Positions 11,321 to 20,418 of a DNA stretch of 64,000 bases are shown here, in pieces. How positions within the stretch are numbered: the stretch's first letter is position 1; each line of letters begins with the position of its first letter. The stretch covers positions 62,001 through 126,000 of the forward strand of contig JAQGMR010000004.1 of NCBI GenBank assembly GCA_028292265.1, given 5' to 3'. Source of the stretch: Herminiimonas sp. (GTDB taxonomy: Bacteria > Pseudomonadota > Gammaproteobacteria > Burkholderiales > Burkholderiaceae_D). The notes below the pieces were generated by a model that saw only the letters and a list, made by a program, of their open reading frames with translations, was not told the origin of the DNA and did not search any database. The position numbers and the translations under genes are program-made.

Positions 11321-12508
11321 TCAAGCCTCCATCGCATCGACTGGGGCTGCGGCTGCAGCGAATGACGGCACATGGAAGCGCAGCAGAACCACGGTGCCCG
11401 TCGACTCAGGCCGAATCGAAAATTCCGCCCCGATCCGGTCGGCACGCGAGCGCATGTTGCCGATACCGCGGCCGGTGGCTTGGGATGTCGGGTCGTAGCC
11501 ATCACCGTCATCGGCGACGCGCAATTCGAGGACGCCGTCCTCAAAGCCGACGTTGACCCATACGCGCTTCGCATTGGCGTGCTTGAATACGTTGGTAAGC
11601 GCCTCCTGAATGATGCGAAGGATTTGCAGTGAATCGTGCGGTGCAAGTTCCAGCGTGTCAGGCAGATCACGATAGGTCCAGGTTGAAACCAGCCCCATTT
11701 TCGCCATGCGCGGCTCCATGCGGAAGCGCAGGTTGCCGAGCACCGGCAGCAGGTCCGGCTCGTCGGGCGAAAGCGAATCGATGACGAGGCGCATGTCGTC
11801 CAGGCATTCCTGTAGCAGCGAGACGATGTCCGATTTGCTTACCTCGGAGCGCTCAATCATCAGAAGGCTGGACAGCAGCTGCGAACCCACACCGTCGTGC
11901 ATGTCCTGCATGATGCGCTGCCGCTCTTCCGCCGTTGCATGGGCGCGCTCCAGTTTGCTCAGGCGTTCGTAGCTCTTCGCCAGCTCGGCTTCGCGCTCGG
12001 CAACACGGGCTGCCAGCTGTTCGGCCGTAATATCGGACTGACGCAAGGTCCGCACGAACCGGTCCAGCAGCACGCTGGCCATCACTAGCAAAAATGCTGG
12101 AATACCAAGATGGAGAAGATAGAATTCGTCGAGGCCAAACAGGTTGTGCTGCACGCCGAAGTCATGCAGTGCCAAGGCCAGGGCAAAAAGGATAGCGAAG
12201 ACCATGGCTATCGACGATGCGGTTCGGCGGCGACAAGCAAAGTCGACCAGCCGCACAGTGCCATACGCGGTAAAGGGCAGGAATCCGACGGTCCACCACG
12301 CGTCCATCGGCAGACGAGCGGCACTGCCCAGCAGCAGAAAAACCGCGCACCCAAGCAGCCAGTAAGCCAGCAGAAAATTGGTGACTCTCGGCGTGGCGGA
12401 TTGGCTGAATCGAAGGATGAAGAGCGTGATACAGACGATGAATCCGCCCGTTGTGAAGTAATAGCAGAACCGCCACAAGACCCAGTAATCCATCGGCACG
12501 ACCGGCAT
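11321..12508 (-). CDS. Sensor histidine kinase, membrane and kinase part
   Basis: Read from ATG at 12508 this gives 395 residues. Several membrane helices (about 5-160) are followed by a coiled segment, a HisKA_3 dimerisation helix with phospho-acceptor His in MQDMHDGVGSQLLSSLL, and a HATPase domain. The HATPase has EALTNVFKHANA, VADDGDGYDP and GRGIGNM. This is the NarL/DesK-type kinase class that pairs with LuxR-type regulators, and one lies immediately upstream. The frame stays open upstream to a TAG at 12656-12658 and then continues as the sensor domain. So this is probably the C-terminal two-thirds of a longer gene, which may still be translated from the internal ATG. Confidence 0.8.
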   Translation of the reverse strand: MPVVPMDYWVLWRFCYYFTTGGFIVCITLFILRFSQSATPRVTNFLLAYWLLGCAVFLLLGSAARLPMDAWWTVGFLPFTAYGTVRLVDFACRRRTASSIAMVFAILFALALALHDFGVQHNLFGLDEFYLLHLGIPAFLLVMASVLLDRFVRTLRQSDITAEQLAARVAEREAELAKSYERLSKLERAHATAEERQRIMQDMHDGVGSQLLSSLLMIERSEVSKSDIVSLLQECLDDMRLVIDSLSPDEPDLLPVLGNLRFRMEPRMAKMGLVSTWTYRDLPDTLELAPHDSLQILRIIQEALTNVFKHANAKRVWVNVGFEDGVLELRVADDGDGYDPTSQATGRGIGNMRSRADRIGAEFSIRPESTGTVVLLRFHVPSFAAAAAPVDAMEA

Positions 12509-12655
12509 CCGAAATACGAACGTGCGGACTCCCCAGAAGAGCGCGCATGCCGCCAGGATGCCGTATAACCGCTCCTGGCGCCGTCGAAGCCAGAACGTCA
12601 GGGTGAGGGCGCCGAAGATCAGGCAGATGAGGTTGGAAACGGTGGTGCTGGTGTC

Positions 12656-13198
12656 CTACCAGAAGAGCAGGTTGTCGAAGCGGTCCCTCAGTTCCGGCTC
12701 GGCGCCGACCATGAATTCGCCGAAGCTTGTGAGCGGCTCGCGGATCGAAAACTGGACTGCCACCACGTTCTGCCCCTTGTGCAGGGCCGCCGCCGGAACG
12801 AACACCAGATTCGGCCGGAACCAGCGCACCTGAGTCAGGGCGTCAGCGCTTCGAATATCGCCAACCTCCGTGCCATTGACGAAGATCGTGCCGCCGCTGC
12901 GCAGTTTCGGAAAGAAGAGCCAGACTGGCTGAGACGGATCGTCGGAGTCAAAGCTGGCGCGATACCAGTAGGGGACCAGCGCGTCGCCGCCAGGCTTTGC
13001 GGTTCGGTGTGGAAAGGTGACTGCTTGCCACGGCGCGGCATCTCCTGGCGCGTCGACGGCGCCAGAGATTACGAACGCGCCCCGACTGACGCGAACAACA
13101 TCTCGCGCATGCACGTTGGCAGGCGCGAAGGTCGCCAGGACAGCGAGCCAAAGGACAATCAGGGTTGTCGCGCGAAAGAGGGCGCTGGCCCAATGGTC
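12656..13198 (-). pseudogene. N-terminal sensor part of the split histidine kinase
   Basis: This segment encodes a signal-like hydrophobic stretch (TLIVLWLAVLATFAPANVHA) and an extracytoplasmic beta-rich domain resembling the sensor part of 7TM-type kinases (PYWYRASFD, IFVNGTEVGD). It ends at an amber codon at 12656-12658. That stop is in the same frame as the downstream kinase ORF, and the 49 codons between the TAG and ATG 12508 contain no other stop and encode a membrane segment. The frame is open up to 13324, but no good start codon lies after the regulator's stop at 13197, so the true start is unresolved. A single base change, a sequencing error or read-through would each explain it. Confidence 0.7.
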
Positions 13199-13862
13199 AA
13201 AAATTGATGAGCCCGATTTTCGTCGCTTCAAAAACCGCTTCCCCTCTCGAACGCACCACCAGCTTGCTATAGATATTGCGATTGTGCTGCGCGACGGTGT
13301 GAACCGAAATGCCGAGCGTTTCACCGATCTCTCGAAATCCGACGCCGGTTGAAAGCAACCGCAGTATCTGTATTTCGCGTTCCGTCAGGCTGGTGTACGC
13401 GGGCTCAGCGGATTTTTCGCGGGAGCGCTTTTCCGATTGCTTCGCGCGGAAAAGTCTGAGTAGCTTATTGGCGACAACAGGACTAAGCGGTGAACCGCCG
13501 TCACGTATTTCGTGAATGCCTTCGACAAGCTCGCGCTGTGAACTGTCTTTCAGAATGTAGCCTGTTGCGCCAGCCTCGATACTTGATATAACGTGCGCGT
13601 CATCACCGAATACAGTGATTACCATCACGTTGGCACCGGGATGCGTTTCGAGCGCATGCCTGATCAGCGCCGTACCGTCCATGTCAGGCAGGCCCAGATC
13701 GATCAGGTAGACATCGGACCGGACTCGGTCTATCAGAGCCATTCCTTCAGCGCCGTCAGTAGCGGTGCCGACCAGCACAAAGCCAGGCTCCGACCGGATG
13801 GTGGAAGCGAAGCGCTGCAGAAACGTCGGGTTGTCTTCAATGATTGATACGCTGATTGCCAT
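13197..13862 (-). CDS. LuxR/NarL-type response regulator
   Basis: This 221-residue two-component regulator has an N-terminal receiver domain (MAISVSIIEDNPTFLQRF, phospho-acceptor Asp in VYLIDLGLPDMDG, Lys in GYILKDS) and a C-terminal LuxR HTH (SLTEREIQILRLLSTGVGFREIGETLGIS). The ATG at 13862 is the family start; the longer frame to 14147 is rejected because it adds 95 unrelated residues. It precedes and probably overlaps the split sensor kinase in one operon, so its input may be lost if the kinase is inactive. Confidence 0.92.
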   Translation of the reverse strand: MAISVSIIEDNPTFLQRFASTIRSEPGFVLVGTATDGAEGMALIDRVRSDVYLIDLGLPDMDGTALIRHALETHPGANVMVITVFGDDAHVISSIEAGATGYILKDSSQRELVEGIHEIRDGGSPLSPVVANKLLRLFRAKQSEKRSREKSAEPAYTSLTEREIQILRLLSTGVGFREIGETLGISVHTVAQHNRNIYSKLVVRSRGEAVFEATKIGLINF

Positions 13863-14103
13863 GGAGTTTGTGCTTGAAATACGAATGGTGCAGTGCGCAA
13901 CGGCAAACGGAAATAATAGAAGAGATTTGACAGAGATGACTATAGGCAATTTAAAGTATCGAGGTACGATTGTCGAACTCGATTCTCTGTATTCCGGATG
14001 TATCGTGCTTCGAAACAACAGGCTGATGTCGTGTTGATAAAATGCCCGTTCCGATTTTCCCGGAAAGGCCGAGTCCTCAAGCACCGCCGCCACCGAGTAC
14101 CGC

Positions 14104-15252
14104 ATGCGTAGAACATTTGCTCCGTGGTTAGCCTCGTTAGACAGCAAGACGCGAATCCGTCTACGGGTAACGCTTCTCGCCGTGCTGGACTACGGCATCA
14201 ACGTCCTGGTGTTGTTCGCCCTGGCTTACGCCGGTATGCTGGCCTGGACGGTGCCGCTCACCGTGCTGATCTTTGGCGTAATCGTCAACGCGTTATTTAT
14301 CGCCGCCATTGCTTCCGGCGCTTCCCGACGGTTTCGCGATCCTGCACTGACAGGGGCTCAGGTGTTCGCCGCGTGCGCCATCAACCTGACCGGCATGACG
14401 TTGGCGCCGCACCTGATTTTTCTTTTCGTCCTCAACTTGTTCGTTCCGCTGTCGTACAGCACGCTCCACTTCGGCCGTCGCGCATTCCTGGTGACGTGGC
14501 TTCTGATCAGTGCGGCAATCGGCGCAATCATGTTGAGCACCGGGGCACACCAGGGAGTCGCGGTCGCTGTCGCAAACACGACAAGTTCGAGCGCATTCTT
14601 CTGGATCGTTGCCGTCCTGACCTTCGGCCGCTTCCTCGCGATCAACGCCGGGGTATCGGAACTGCGCGTTCGTCTAAAAAGCCGGAATGAAGAACTCGCT
14701 GAAACTAGTGCCAGACTAGGCGATCTGGCAAGTCGTGATCCATTAACAGGGTTGTGGAACCAACGCGAATTCATGCGTCTTGTGCAAGACGAAAGCCGAC
14801 GGGCGGTCCGCAACAAGACCGGGTTTTGCGTAGCCGTAATCGCCGTGGACGGCTATGACGAAGTAAAACACCAATCCGGACCAGAGTCCGCCGCGAGGCT
14901 TTTGCAAGATGTCGCACAAGAGCTTGAAATCGGCCGTCGCGCGACGGATAGTCTGGCGCGACATGGAGAACGCGAGTTATCCATCTTGATGCCCAGTGCC
15001 CGGTTGAGCACCGCGACCGTTGCGCTCGAACGCACTCGGGCGCGGTTACTATCGCTTGCTAAAGGCGACACCCATACGGGCAGTCCGGGCGATAGCAACC
15101 TTCATTACAGCATTTCAGCGGGGGTCGCTGCGTGGGAGCCGGGTGAATTGCTGGCTCAGGTAATGGGACGCGCGGAGGCGGCATTAGCTCGTGCAGGGCG
15201 AGACGGTGAACTCGGCATTTGCGCCGCGCGTCCGGCGGCTTCATTGGAGTAG
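14104..15252 (+). CDS. Membrane protein with degenerate GGDEF domain
   Basis: The 382-residue protein has about six membrane helices (residues 22-180), a short coiled linker and a C-terminal GGDEF-type domain starting at DPLTGLWNQREF. Active diguanylate cyclases need GG(D/E)EF; here the loop reads GEREL at 288-292, and the upstream metal/nucleotide region (AVDGYDEVKHQSG) also departs from consensus. It is therefore probably not a cyclase and may act as a receptor or regulatory partner. It is transcribed away from the response regulator across a 241-bp shared upstream region. Confidence 0.8.
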   Translation: MRRTFAPWLASLDSKTRIRLRVTLLAVLDYGINVLVLFALAYAGMLAWTVPLTVLIFGVIVNALFIAAIASGASRRFRDPALTGAQVFAACAINLTGMTLAPHLIFLFVLNLFVPLSYSTLHFGRRAFLVTWLLISAAIGAIMLSTGAHQGVAVAVANTTSSSAFFWIVAVLTFGRFLAINAGVSELRVRLKSRNEELAETSARLGDLASRDPLTGLWNQREFMRLVQDESRRAVRNKTGFCVAVIAVDGYDEVKHQSGPESAARLLQDVAQELEIGRRATDSLARHGERELSILMPSARLSTATVALERTRARLLSLAKGDTHTGSPGDSNLHYSISAGVAAWEPGELLAQVMGRAEAALARAGRDGELGICAARPAASLE

Positions 15253-15279
15253 CCAAGCAATCCGGCCGAACGCTCAAGC

Positions 15280-15852
15280 CTAGTTTTGCGAGGTCGACCT
15301 TGGCGGCACAAGAAGCCGCACTGGCGAGATGGCATCGAAGTCCTGCCAGTCGCCATTGGCAATAGTCCCTTCAGCGCATTCGATATCGTCAGCGCCAAGT
15401 GACTTCAAAATCTCTACCGCCTTCCCTTGCCAATCCACTTGCGGCAGCGTTACTGCCACCATCACTCCGGAGCGGCGGTGCGGCAGTACGTTCGGGTCCT
15501 CGCTTCCCTCGTGGTTGGTTGACGATAGCGAGCCTGGCAGCGATCCAACATGCGCGCCTACCAGTGCGCCGGTTACAGCACCCAGCGGACCGGTCAATGG
15601 AGTCGCAACCGCGCCAACAACGGCGCCAACTAGGGCACCCGGTGCCATGCCGGAGGACATGCCCTTCCCTGTGTCCTCAGACCCCTTCGAATCGTTCACG
15701 TCGCCACCGATGGGATACGTTCCGTGACGGCCCGCAGGATTAACGTAGAACGTGCTTACCTGGTCGCTATGAAACCCCGCATTAACCAATTCGCTCACGG
15801 CGTCATGGGCCGGGGTTTGCTGCTCGAATCTTCCCGCAATGATGGTCGACAT
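15280..15852 (-). CDS. Glycine-zipper stress-type protein
   Basis: The ATG at 15852 with AGGAGTTC upstream gives 190 residues; a longer frame to 16263 is not supported. The N-terminus (MSTIIAGRFEQQTPAHDAVSEL) resembles the general-stress fold that senses residues near the membrane. The middle, about 75-110, is an alternating glycine/alanine zipper (GALVGAVVGAVATPLTGPLG) able to insert in membranes. The C-terminus is an alpha/beta ferredoxin-like stretch. No enzymatic motif is seen. It is divergent from the gene at 16178, whose N-terminus has a similar theme (VIAVFDNFDDADTARDAL), so the two may be functionally linked. Confidence 0.7.
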   Translation of the reverse strand: MSTIIAGRFEQQTPAHDAVSELVNAGFHSDQVSTFYVNPAGRHGTYPIGGDVNDSKGSEDTGKGMSSGMAPGALVGAVVGAVATPLTGPLGAVTGALVGAHVGSLPGSLSSTNHEGSEDPNVLPHRRSGVMVAVTLPQVDWQGKAVEILKSLGADDIECAEGTIANGDWQDFDAISPVRLLVPPRSTSQN

Positions 15853-16030
15853 GCTTGAACTCCTGCGTGGTGGAGGATGGTCTTTGTAGACTCGGCCGCG
15901 TAGCAGCCGCGGTTCTTCTGCGGCAAAAGCTCCTGCTGTGCCTTTGCGCAATTCATCATCGATAGAGCACGGAGGTCTTGAATAGTTCTTTGGTATGGAA
16001 TGGTTCGAAGCGTTGGTCCGCCACGCCTCC

Positions 16031-16060
16031 GTGATCAGACCTTGATCACACCCTGTGATC
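16031..16060. promoter_or_regulatory. Overlapping inverted repeats upstream of 16178
   Basis: Two overlapping dyads share bases: GTGATCA / TGATCAC (16031-16037 and 16043-16049) and GATCACA / TGTGATC (16044-16050 and 16054-16060). They lie in the 325-bp gap between the divergent genes at 15852 and 16178, which holds no other clear feature. TGTGA/TCACA half-sites recall CRP/FNR-family operators, but the spacing is not standard. An operator for one or both stress genes is inferred. Confidence 0.45.
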
Positions 16061-16177
16061 GTCCTGTCGTTCGCGCGCGAACCCCTTTTGATAAACGTTG
16101 TCTTACCGTCATGCCGTGTTCGCACCCACCGGCCCTGCGTTCGGCTCGTCAATGCACCAAACTTGAAGGGGTCCACC

Positions 16178-16990
16178 ATGTCCCATACCGTCATCGCCGT
16201 ATTTGACAATTTCGACGACGCCGACACGGCGAGGGATGCGCTGATTGGCAGCGGCATCCCCATTGCCGACGTTCAACTGACGCCCTCCGAAGACACGCTT
16301 ACGTCCCGCCAATCAACGCTAGTCCGAAGCGGCCATCACGTCTACGACGTCGACAGCGGCTGGAGTTTTTCCGGCCTCTTGTCGCAGCTCTTCGGCGCAG
16401 ACGAAAGCAGCGTTCATCCCGACCTTTTTTCCGAAGCGATCCGCCGCGGCAGCTACCTTCTCGCAGTCGAAGCCGAAACTGACCTTGAGCGCGACCGGGC
16501 CGTCGACATCGTGAATCGCTTCAACCCTGTCGATCTTGATGAACGTGCCACGCAGTGGCGGCAAGGCGGGTGGACCGGATACGACCATGCCGCGCCCGTA
16601 CTGGGCCCCGAAGACGCTGCCAACGACCGTGACGGCTATAAGGGAGTTTCCGCCGACAGGGCGGAGCGGCGCGGCGCGCACAGTTTTCGCCGACAACAGG
16701 CCGAAGTCAGCGGGCAAGGCGGGAAAAACTTCCCGCCAGCAGGCGCGAACGAAGCGCACTATCGCCGGCATTGGGCAAGCAGCCGTGGCGAGTCGGACGA
16801 CCGGTATGAAGACCACGAGGCCGCGTACGCGCATGGAGAAAAACTGGGGGCGAACAATGCCTACAAAGGCTACGCCTGGAATCAGATAGAGCCTGAAGCG
16901 CAACTCCAATGGGAATCGAATAATTCCGGGACGCCCTGGGATCGTGCCCGGGACGCCGTGCGTTTTGCCTGGGAGCGCAGTACCAAATAA
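16178..16990 (+). CDS. Hypothetical protein with stress-type N-terminal domain
   Basis: The ATG at 16178 with GAAGGGG upstream gives 270 residues. Residues 1-110 form an alpha/beta domain (SHTVIAVFDNFDDADTARDALIGSGIP) like the one in the divergent neighbour. The rest is hydrophilic and low in hydrophobic residues, rich in Arg, Gly, Asp and aromatic residues (DRYEDHEAAYAHGEKLG, NNAYKGYAWNQIEPEAQ). This resembles the tails of desiccation or osmotic-stress proteins. No catalytic motif or membrane helix is seen. Confidence 0.65.
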   Translation: MSHTVIAVFDNFDDADTARDALIGSGIPIADVQLTPSEDTLTSRQSTLVRSGHHVYDVDSGWSFSGLLSQLFGADESSVHPDLFSEAIRRGSYLLAVEAETDLERDRAVDIVNRFNPVDLDERATQWRQGGWTGYDHAAPVLGPEDAANDRDGYKGVSADRAERRGAHSFRRQQAEVSGQGGKNFPPAGANEAHYRRHWASSRGESDDRYEDHEAAYAHGEKLGANNAYKGYAWNQIEPEAQLQWESNNSGTPWDRARDAVRFAWERSTK

Positions 16991-17030
16991 GCCGCATGGA
17001 TTTCAGGTTCGAAGCGCCACCACAAGCTGG

Positions 17031-17510
17031 TCAGCACATGGGTGCATCCAGCACGCCGTTCGCTGCAAGCTCACGGATCACACGCACCGTATCGATGTCA
17101 GACTCCTGATAGGCCGACCTCCGAAACTCGTTGTAGAACGCGTCGTCGGTACTTCGGGCCGGACTGTTGTCCTCGTATTCGAAGCGAATGAACAGCAGCC
17201 CTGGTTGGGGCTCCTCGATAGTCATGTTGAGGTCCGAAGCCGGAATGTCGTTTTGCTTCGGAACATGCACATGCACCTGCAGTTGCGGCAAGAAGCTGAC
17301 CTGGTCTCGAATCACCAGATCGCCGTAGCGCAACTCCCGCTCGATGGAGGCGTCCGAGCGCAACACGATTTCGCAGTGGTCGAGCCATGGCACAAACATT
17401 TTGGGACGTTCGACACGCAACACCAATCCGCGCCACAACTGCTCGCGCGAAAGGGTATCGATGAGGGGATTCAGTGGATCGTTGATTTCTACAAGGTGGG
17501 CAAAATTCAT
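17031..17510 (-). CDS. AtaL-like (DUF1857) SRPBCC-fold protein
   Basis: This 159-residue cytosolic protein begins with FAHLVEINDPLNPLIDTLSREQLWRGLVLR, characteristic of the AtaL-like/DUF1857 family, which has the START-like (SRPBCC) ligand-binding fold. The WLDHCEIV and LVIRDQVSFLPQLQVHVHVP strands fit. The ligand is unknown. It is divergent from the glycosylase-family gene at 17638 across 127 bp. Confidence 0.8.
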   Translation of the reverse strand: MNFAHLVEINDPLNPLIDTLSREQLWRGLVLRVERPKMFVPWLDHCEIVLRSDASIERELRYGDLVIRDQVSFLPQLQVHVHVPKQNDIPASDLNMTIEEPQPGLLFIRFEYEDNSPARSTDDAFYNEFRRSAYQESDIDTVRVIRELAANGVLDAPMC

Positions 17511-17637
17511 TTCGGACGGCGGAGAAAAGCTGCATCAGTCGGTTGGAGCAAACCTTAACATGATAAATTCCCGTTCTGCTGCGGGCCGTCGCCGGCGGCC
17601 GTCGCGCATCACGCCGGCGTGATCCGCCGAGCCAAGA

Positions 17638-18240
17638 GTGTCCCGTCTGACTACACCCATCCCCATTCCGCTTCTGCTGAAGCAAATCGCCAGCTGCGAC
17701 ACCTGTGCCGGCAAGTTGCCCCACTCGCCGCGCCCGGTCCTTGCTGCGAGTGCAACCGCGCGGCTGCTCATCCTGAGCCAGGCACCCGGCACAAAGGTCC
17801 ACCAGAGTGGCATCCCATGGGACGACGCGTCGGGCCGGCTGTTGCGGTCGTGGCTGCAGATGACGGAACAGGATTTTTATGACAGTCGCAACGTTGCCAT
17901 CATGCCTCTCGGCTTTTGTTATCCGGGCAAGGGCAAAAGCGGCGACTTGCCGCCACGTCCTGAGTGCGCGCCGCAATGGCACCCGCAGCTGATTGCAGCG
18001 ATGCCGCAGGTGCGGCTCACGCTGTTGATTGGGAGCCATGCGCAGGCATGGTATCTCCGAGATGCGGCCGGCAAGACCCTTACCGAGACGGTAGCGCAAT
18101 TCCGCAGCACCTTGCCACAGTACCTGCCGCTGCCGCATCCCTCGCCGCGCAACAGGTTCTGGTTTACGCGCAATCCCTGGTTTGAGACCGAGCTCTTGCC
18201 GGTCCTGCGGCAGGAAGTCGGCCGCGCATTGCACAATTAA
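17638..18240 (+). CDS. Uracil-DNA glycosylase superfamily protein
   Basis: The 200-residue protein starts at GTG 17638. It carries the superfamily segment LILSQAPGTKVHQSGIPWDDASGRLL (G-x-x-P-G-like loop and GxPWxxxSG) and the C-terminal LPHPSPRN, the family's HPS motif that enters the DNA groove. An N-terminal CDTCAG pair could bind metal. It belongs to the small single-domain group often placed near repair genes; here it is followed by rep. Substrate specificity cannot be told from sequence. Confidence 0.8.
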   Translation: MSRLTTPIPIPLLLKQIASCDTCAGKLPHSPRPVLAASATARLLILSQAPGTKVHQSGIPWDDASGRLLRSWLQMTEQDFYDSRNVAIMPLGFCYPGKGKSGDLPPRPECAPQWHPQLIAAMPQVRLTLLIGSHAQAWYLRDAAGKTLTETVAQFRSTLPQYLPLPHPSPRNRFWFTRNPWFETELLPVLRQEVGRALHN

Positions 18241-18357
18241 CCATCCTGTCGGGAGCACCGCCCACATTAGGGAAAGTGGTGCCCAATGGCAGGTTGGCAC
18301 ATCGCAAGGCGGCCGATACAATGGCGCGCTACCCCTCCCGCATTGCCGATCCCCTGC

Positions 18358-20406
18358 ATGTCAAACACCCCGTCTTTTGGTCTTAACGCGCCACAGCGCG
18401 AAGCAGTCAAGTACATGGACGGCCCTTGCCTGGTGTTGGCCGGCGCTGGATCCGGAAAGACGCGCGTGATCACCCAAAAAATTGCCCACTTGATCGAAGA
18501 TTGTGGATACGAACCTAAGCACATTGCTGCGCTGACATTTACCAACAAGGCCGCGCTCGAAATGCAGGAGCGCATCGCAAAGCTGCTCAAGCAGCCGAAA
18601 CTTGCGAAGCACCTGACCGTAAGCACATTCCACTCCCTCGGCGTGCAGATCTTGCGACGCGAGGCTCGCGAAGTGGGACTCAAGGACCGCTTCTCGATCA
18701 TGGATAGCGACGACTGCTTCTCGATCGTGCAAGACCTCGCGGTGACGACAGACAAGCAGAAAGTGCGGCGAATCCAGAACACAATGTCGCTCTGGAAAAA
18801 CGGCATGGTGGACCCGGACGTTGCCGTACACCAGGCGAAGGACGAGGAAGAAGCGCAGGCAGCGCGCATCTATCGCAGCTACGTAGCCACGCTCTCGTCC
18901 TATCAGGCGGTCGACTTTGACGACCTCATCCGCTTGCCGGTACAGCTCTTTCGCGACAAGGAAGACGTGCGCGACAAATGGCAGCGCAAATTGCGCTACC
19001 TGCTGGTCGATGAGTATCAGGACACCAACACCTGCCAATATGAACTGGTCAAGCTTCTCGTCACCGGGCTGGGCAAAAAACCGCTTTTCACGGCGGTCGG
19101 CGACGACGACCAGGCAATCTACGCATGGCGCGGCGCCACCATCGAAAATCTCAAGACCCTGCAGGTCGACTTTCCAGACCTGCGCGTCATCAAGCTCGAA
19201 CAAAACTACCGTTCAACCACCCGCATCCTGCAGGCGGCCAACGCCGTGATCGCCAACAATCCGAAGCTGTTCGAAAAGTCCTTGTGGTCGGAGCACGGGC
19301 AGGGCGATCCGATCAAGGTGCTCGCCATGGCGGACGAGGAACAGGAAGCGGACCAGGTCGCGATGATGTTGTCGGCGCATCGCTTTGACCGGAGGGCCAA
19401 GTTTTCCGATTTTGCCATCCTCTATCGCGGCAACCACCAGGCCCGCGTGCTGGAAAAAGCGCTGCGCCGGGAGCGCATTCCGTACGTCATGTCGGGCGGC
19501 CAAAGCTTCTTCGACCGCGCCGAAATAAAGGACATCATCAGTTACCTGCGCTTGGTCGCCAACTCTGACGACGATCCAGCCTTTATTCGGGCCGTCACCA
19601 CGCCGCGGCGCGGCGTTGGACAAAGCACACTGGAAGTGTTGGGCGCTTTTGCGGGGCAGTGGCAATGCTCCCTGTTCGAGGCGGTCTTCAAGGGCGGCAT
19701 TGAGGCAAAGCTTGCGGAGCGCCAGTTGACGCCGCTGCGCGGCTTCTGCGATTTCATCAACCAGCTTGGGGCCCGCGCAAGCAAGCCCGGCGAAGCTGCG
19801 GGTGAGGTGCTCGAAGACATGATGAAGGAGATCAATTACGAGTCTTATCTCTATGACGCTTTCGACGAGCGTCAGGCGAAGGGGAAGTGGCAGAACGTGC
19901 TCGACTTCACCGGTTGGTTGAAAGAAAAAGGCACCGGGGGGCGCGAGGGTGCCGATGCGGAAAAAAGCCTGCTCGACCTCACTCAAATGGTCGCGTTGAT
20001 GAGCATGCTCGAAGGGCGCGACGAAGAGCCGGACGCAGTGCGCATGTCTACTTTGCATGCGTCGAAGGGGCTCGAATTTCCTCATGTATTTCTGATTGGC
20101 GTGGAGGAGGGCATCCTGCCCCACAAGGGCGACCCCGACGCCCCCGTGGAAACCCTCGCGGCGCGCATCGAAGAAGAGCGCCGCCTCATGTACGTCGGTA
20201 TCACGCGCGCCCAGCGCAGCTTGCATATCACCTGGTGCAAGAATCGCAAGCGCTCGCGCGAGAGCATGCACTGTGACATGTCACGCTTTATCAAGGAAAT
20301 GAAGCTTGATGAAGGGGACGCGGCGCCGACCGACGCCGAAACAATTACGCCCCGAAACCGCCTGGACAACATCAAGGCCCTGTTGCAAAAGCCCAAGGCC
20401 GCGTGA
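18358..20406 (+). CDS. rep: ATP-dependent DNA helicase Rep
   Basis: Rep is a superfamily 1A 3'-5' helicase that clears proteins from DNA ahead of the fork. The ATG at 18358 gives 682 residues, close to other Rep proteins; a longer frame to 18286 has no support. Motif I is AGAGSGKT with Lys34, motif II VDEYQDTN, motif III GDDDQAIYAWRGA, and motifs V/VI are HASKGLEFPHVFLIG and YVGITRAQ. Rep is preferred over UvrD or PcrA from length and the sequence around motif III. It is followed after 12 bp by a small membrane protein gene. Confidence 0.93.
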   Translation: MSNTPSFGLNAPQREAVKYMDGPCLVLAGAGSGKTRVITQKIAHLIEDCGYEPKHIAALTFTNKAALEMQERIAKLLKQPKLAKHLTVSTFHSLGVQILRREAREVGLKDRFSIMDSDDCFSIVQDLAVTTDKQKVRRIQNTMSLWKNGMVDPDVAVHQAKDEEEAQAARIYRSYVATLSSYQAVDFDDLIRLPVQLFRDKEDVRDKWQRKLRYLLVDEYQDTNTCQYELVKLLVTGLGKKPLFTAVGDDDQAIYAWRGATIENLKTLQVDFPDLRVIKLEQNYRSTTRILQAANAVIANNPKLFEKSLWSEHGQGDPIKVLAMADEEQEADQVAMMLSAHRFDRRAKFSDFAILYRGNHQARVLEKALRRERIPYVMSGGQSFFDRAEIKDIISYLRLVANSDDDPAFIRAVTTPRRGVGQSTLEVLGAFAGQWQCSLFEAVFKGGIEAKLAERQLTPLRGFCDFINQLGARASKPGEAAGEVLEDMMKEINYESYLYDAFDERQAKGKWQNVLDFTGWLKEKGTGGREGADAEKSLLDLTQMVALMSMLEGRDEEPDAVRMSTLHASKGLEFPHVFLIGVEEGILPHKGDPDAPVETLAARIEEERRLMYVGITRAQRSLHITWCKNRKRSRESMHCDMSRFIKEMKLDEGDAAPTDAETITPRNRLDNIKALLQKPKAA

Positions 20407-20418
20407 GAGCATAGGCCG

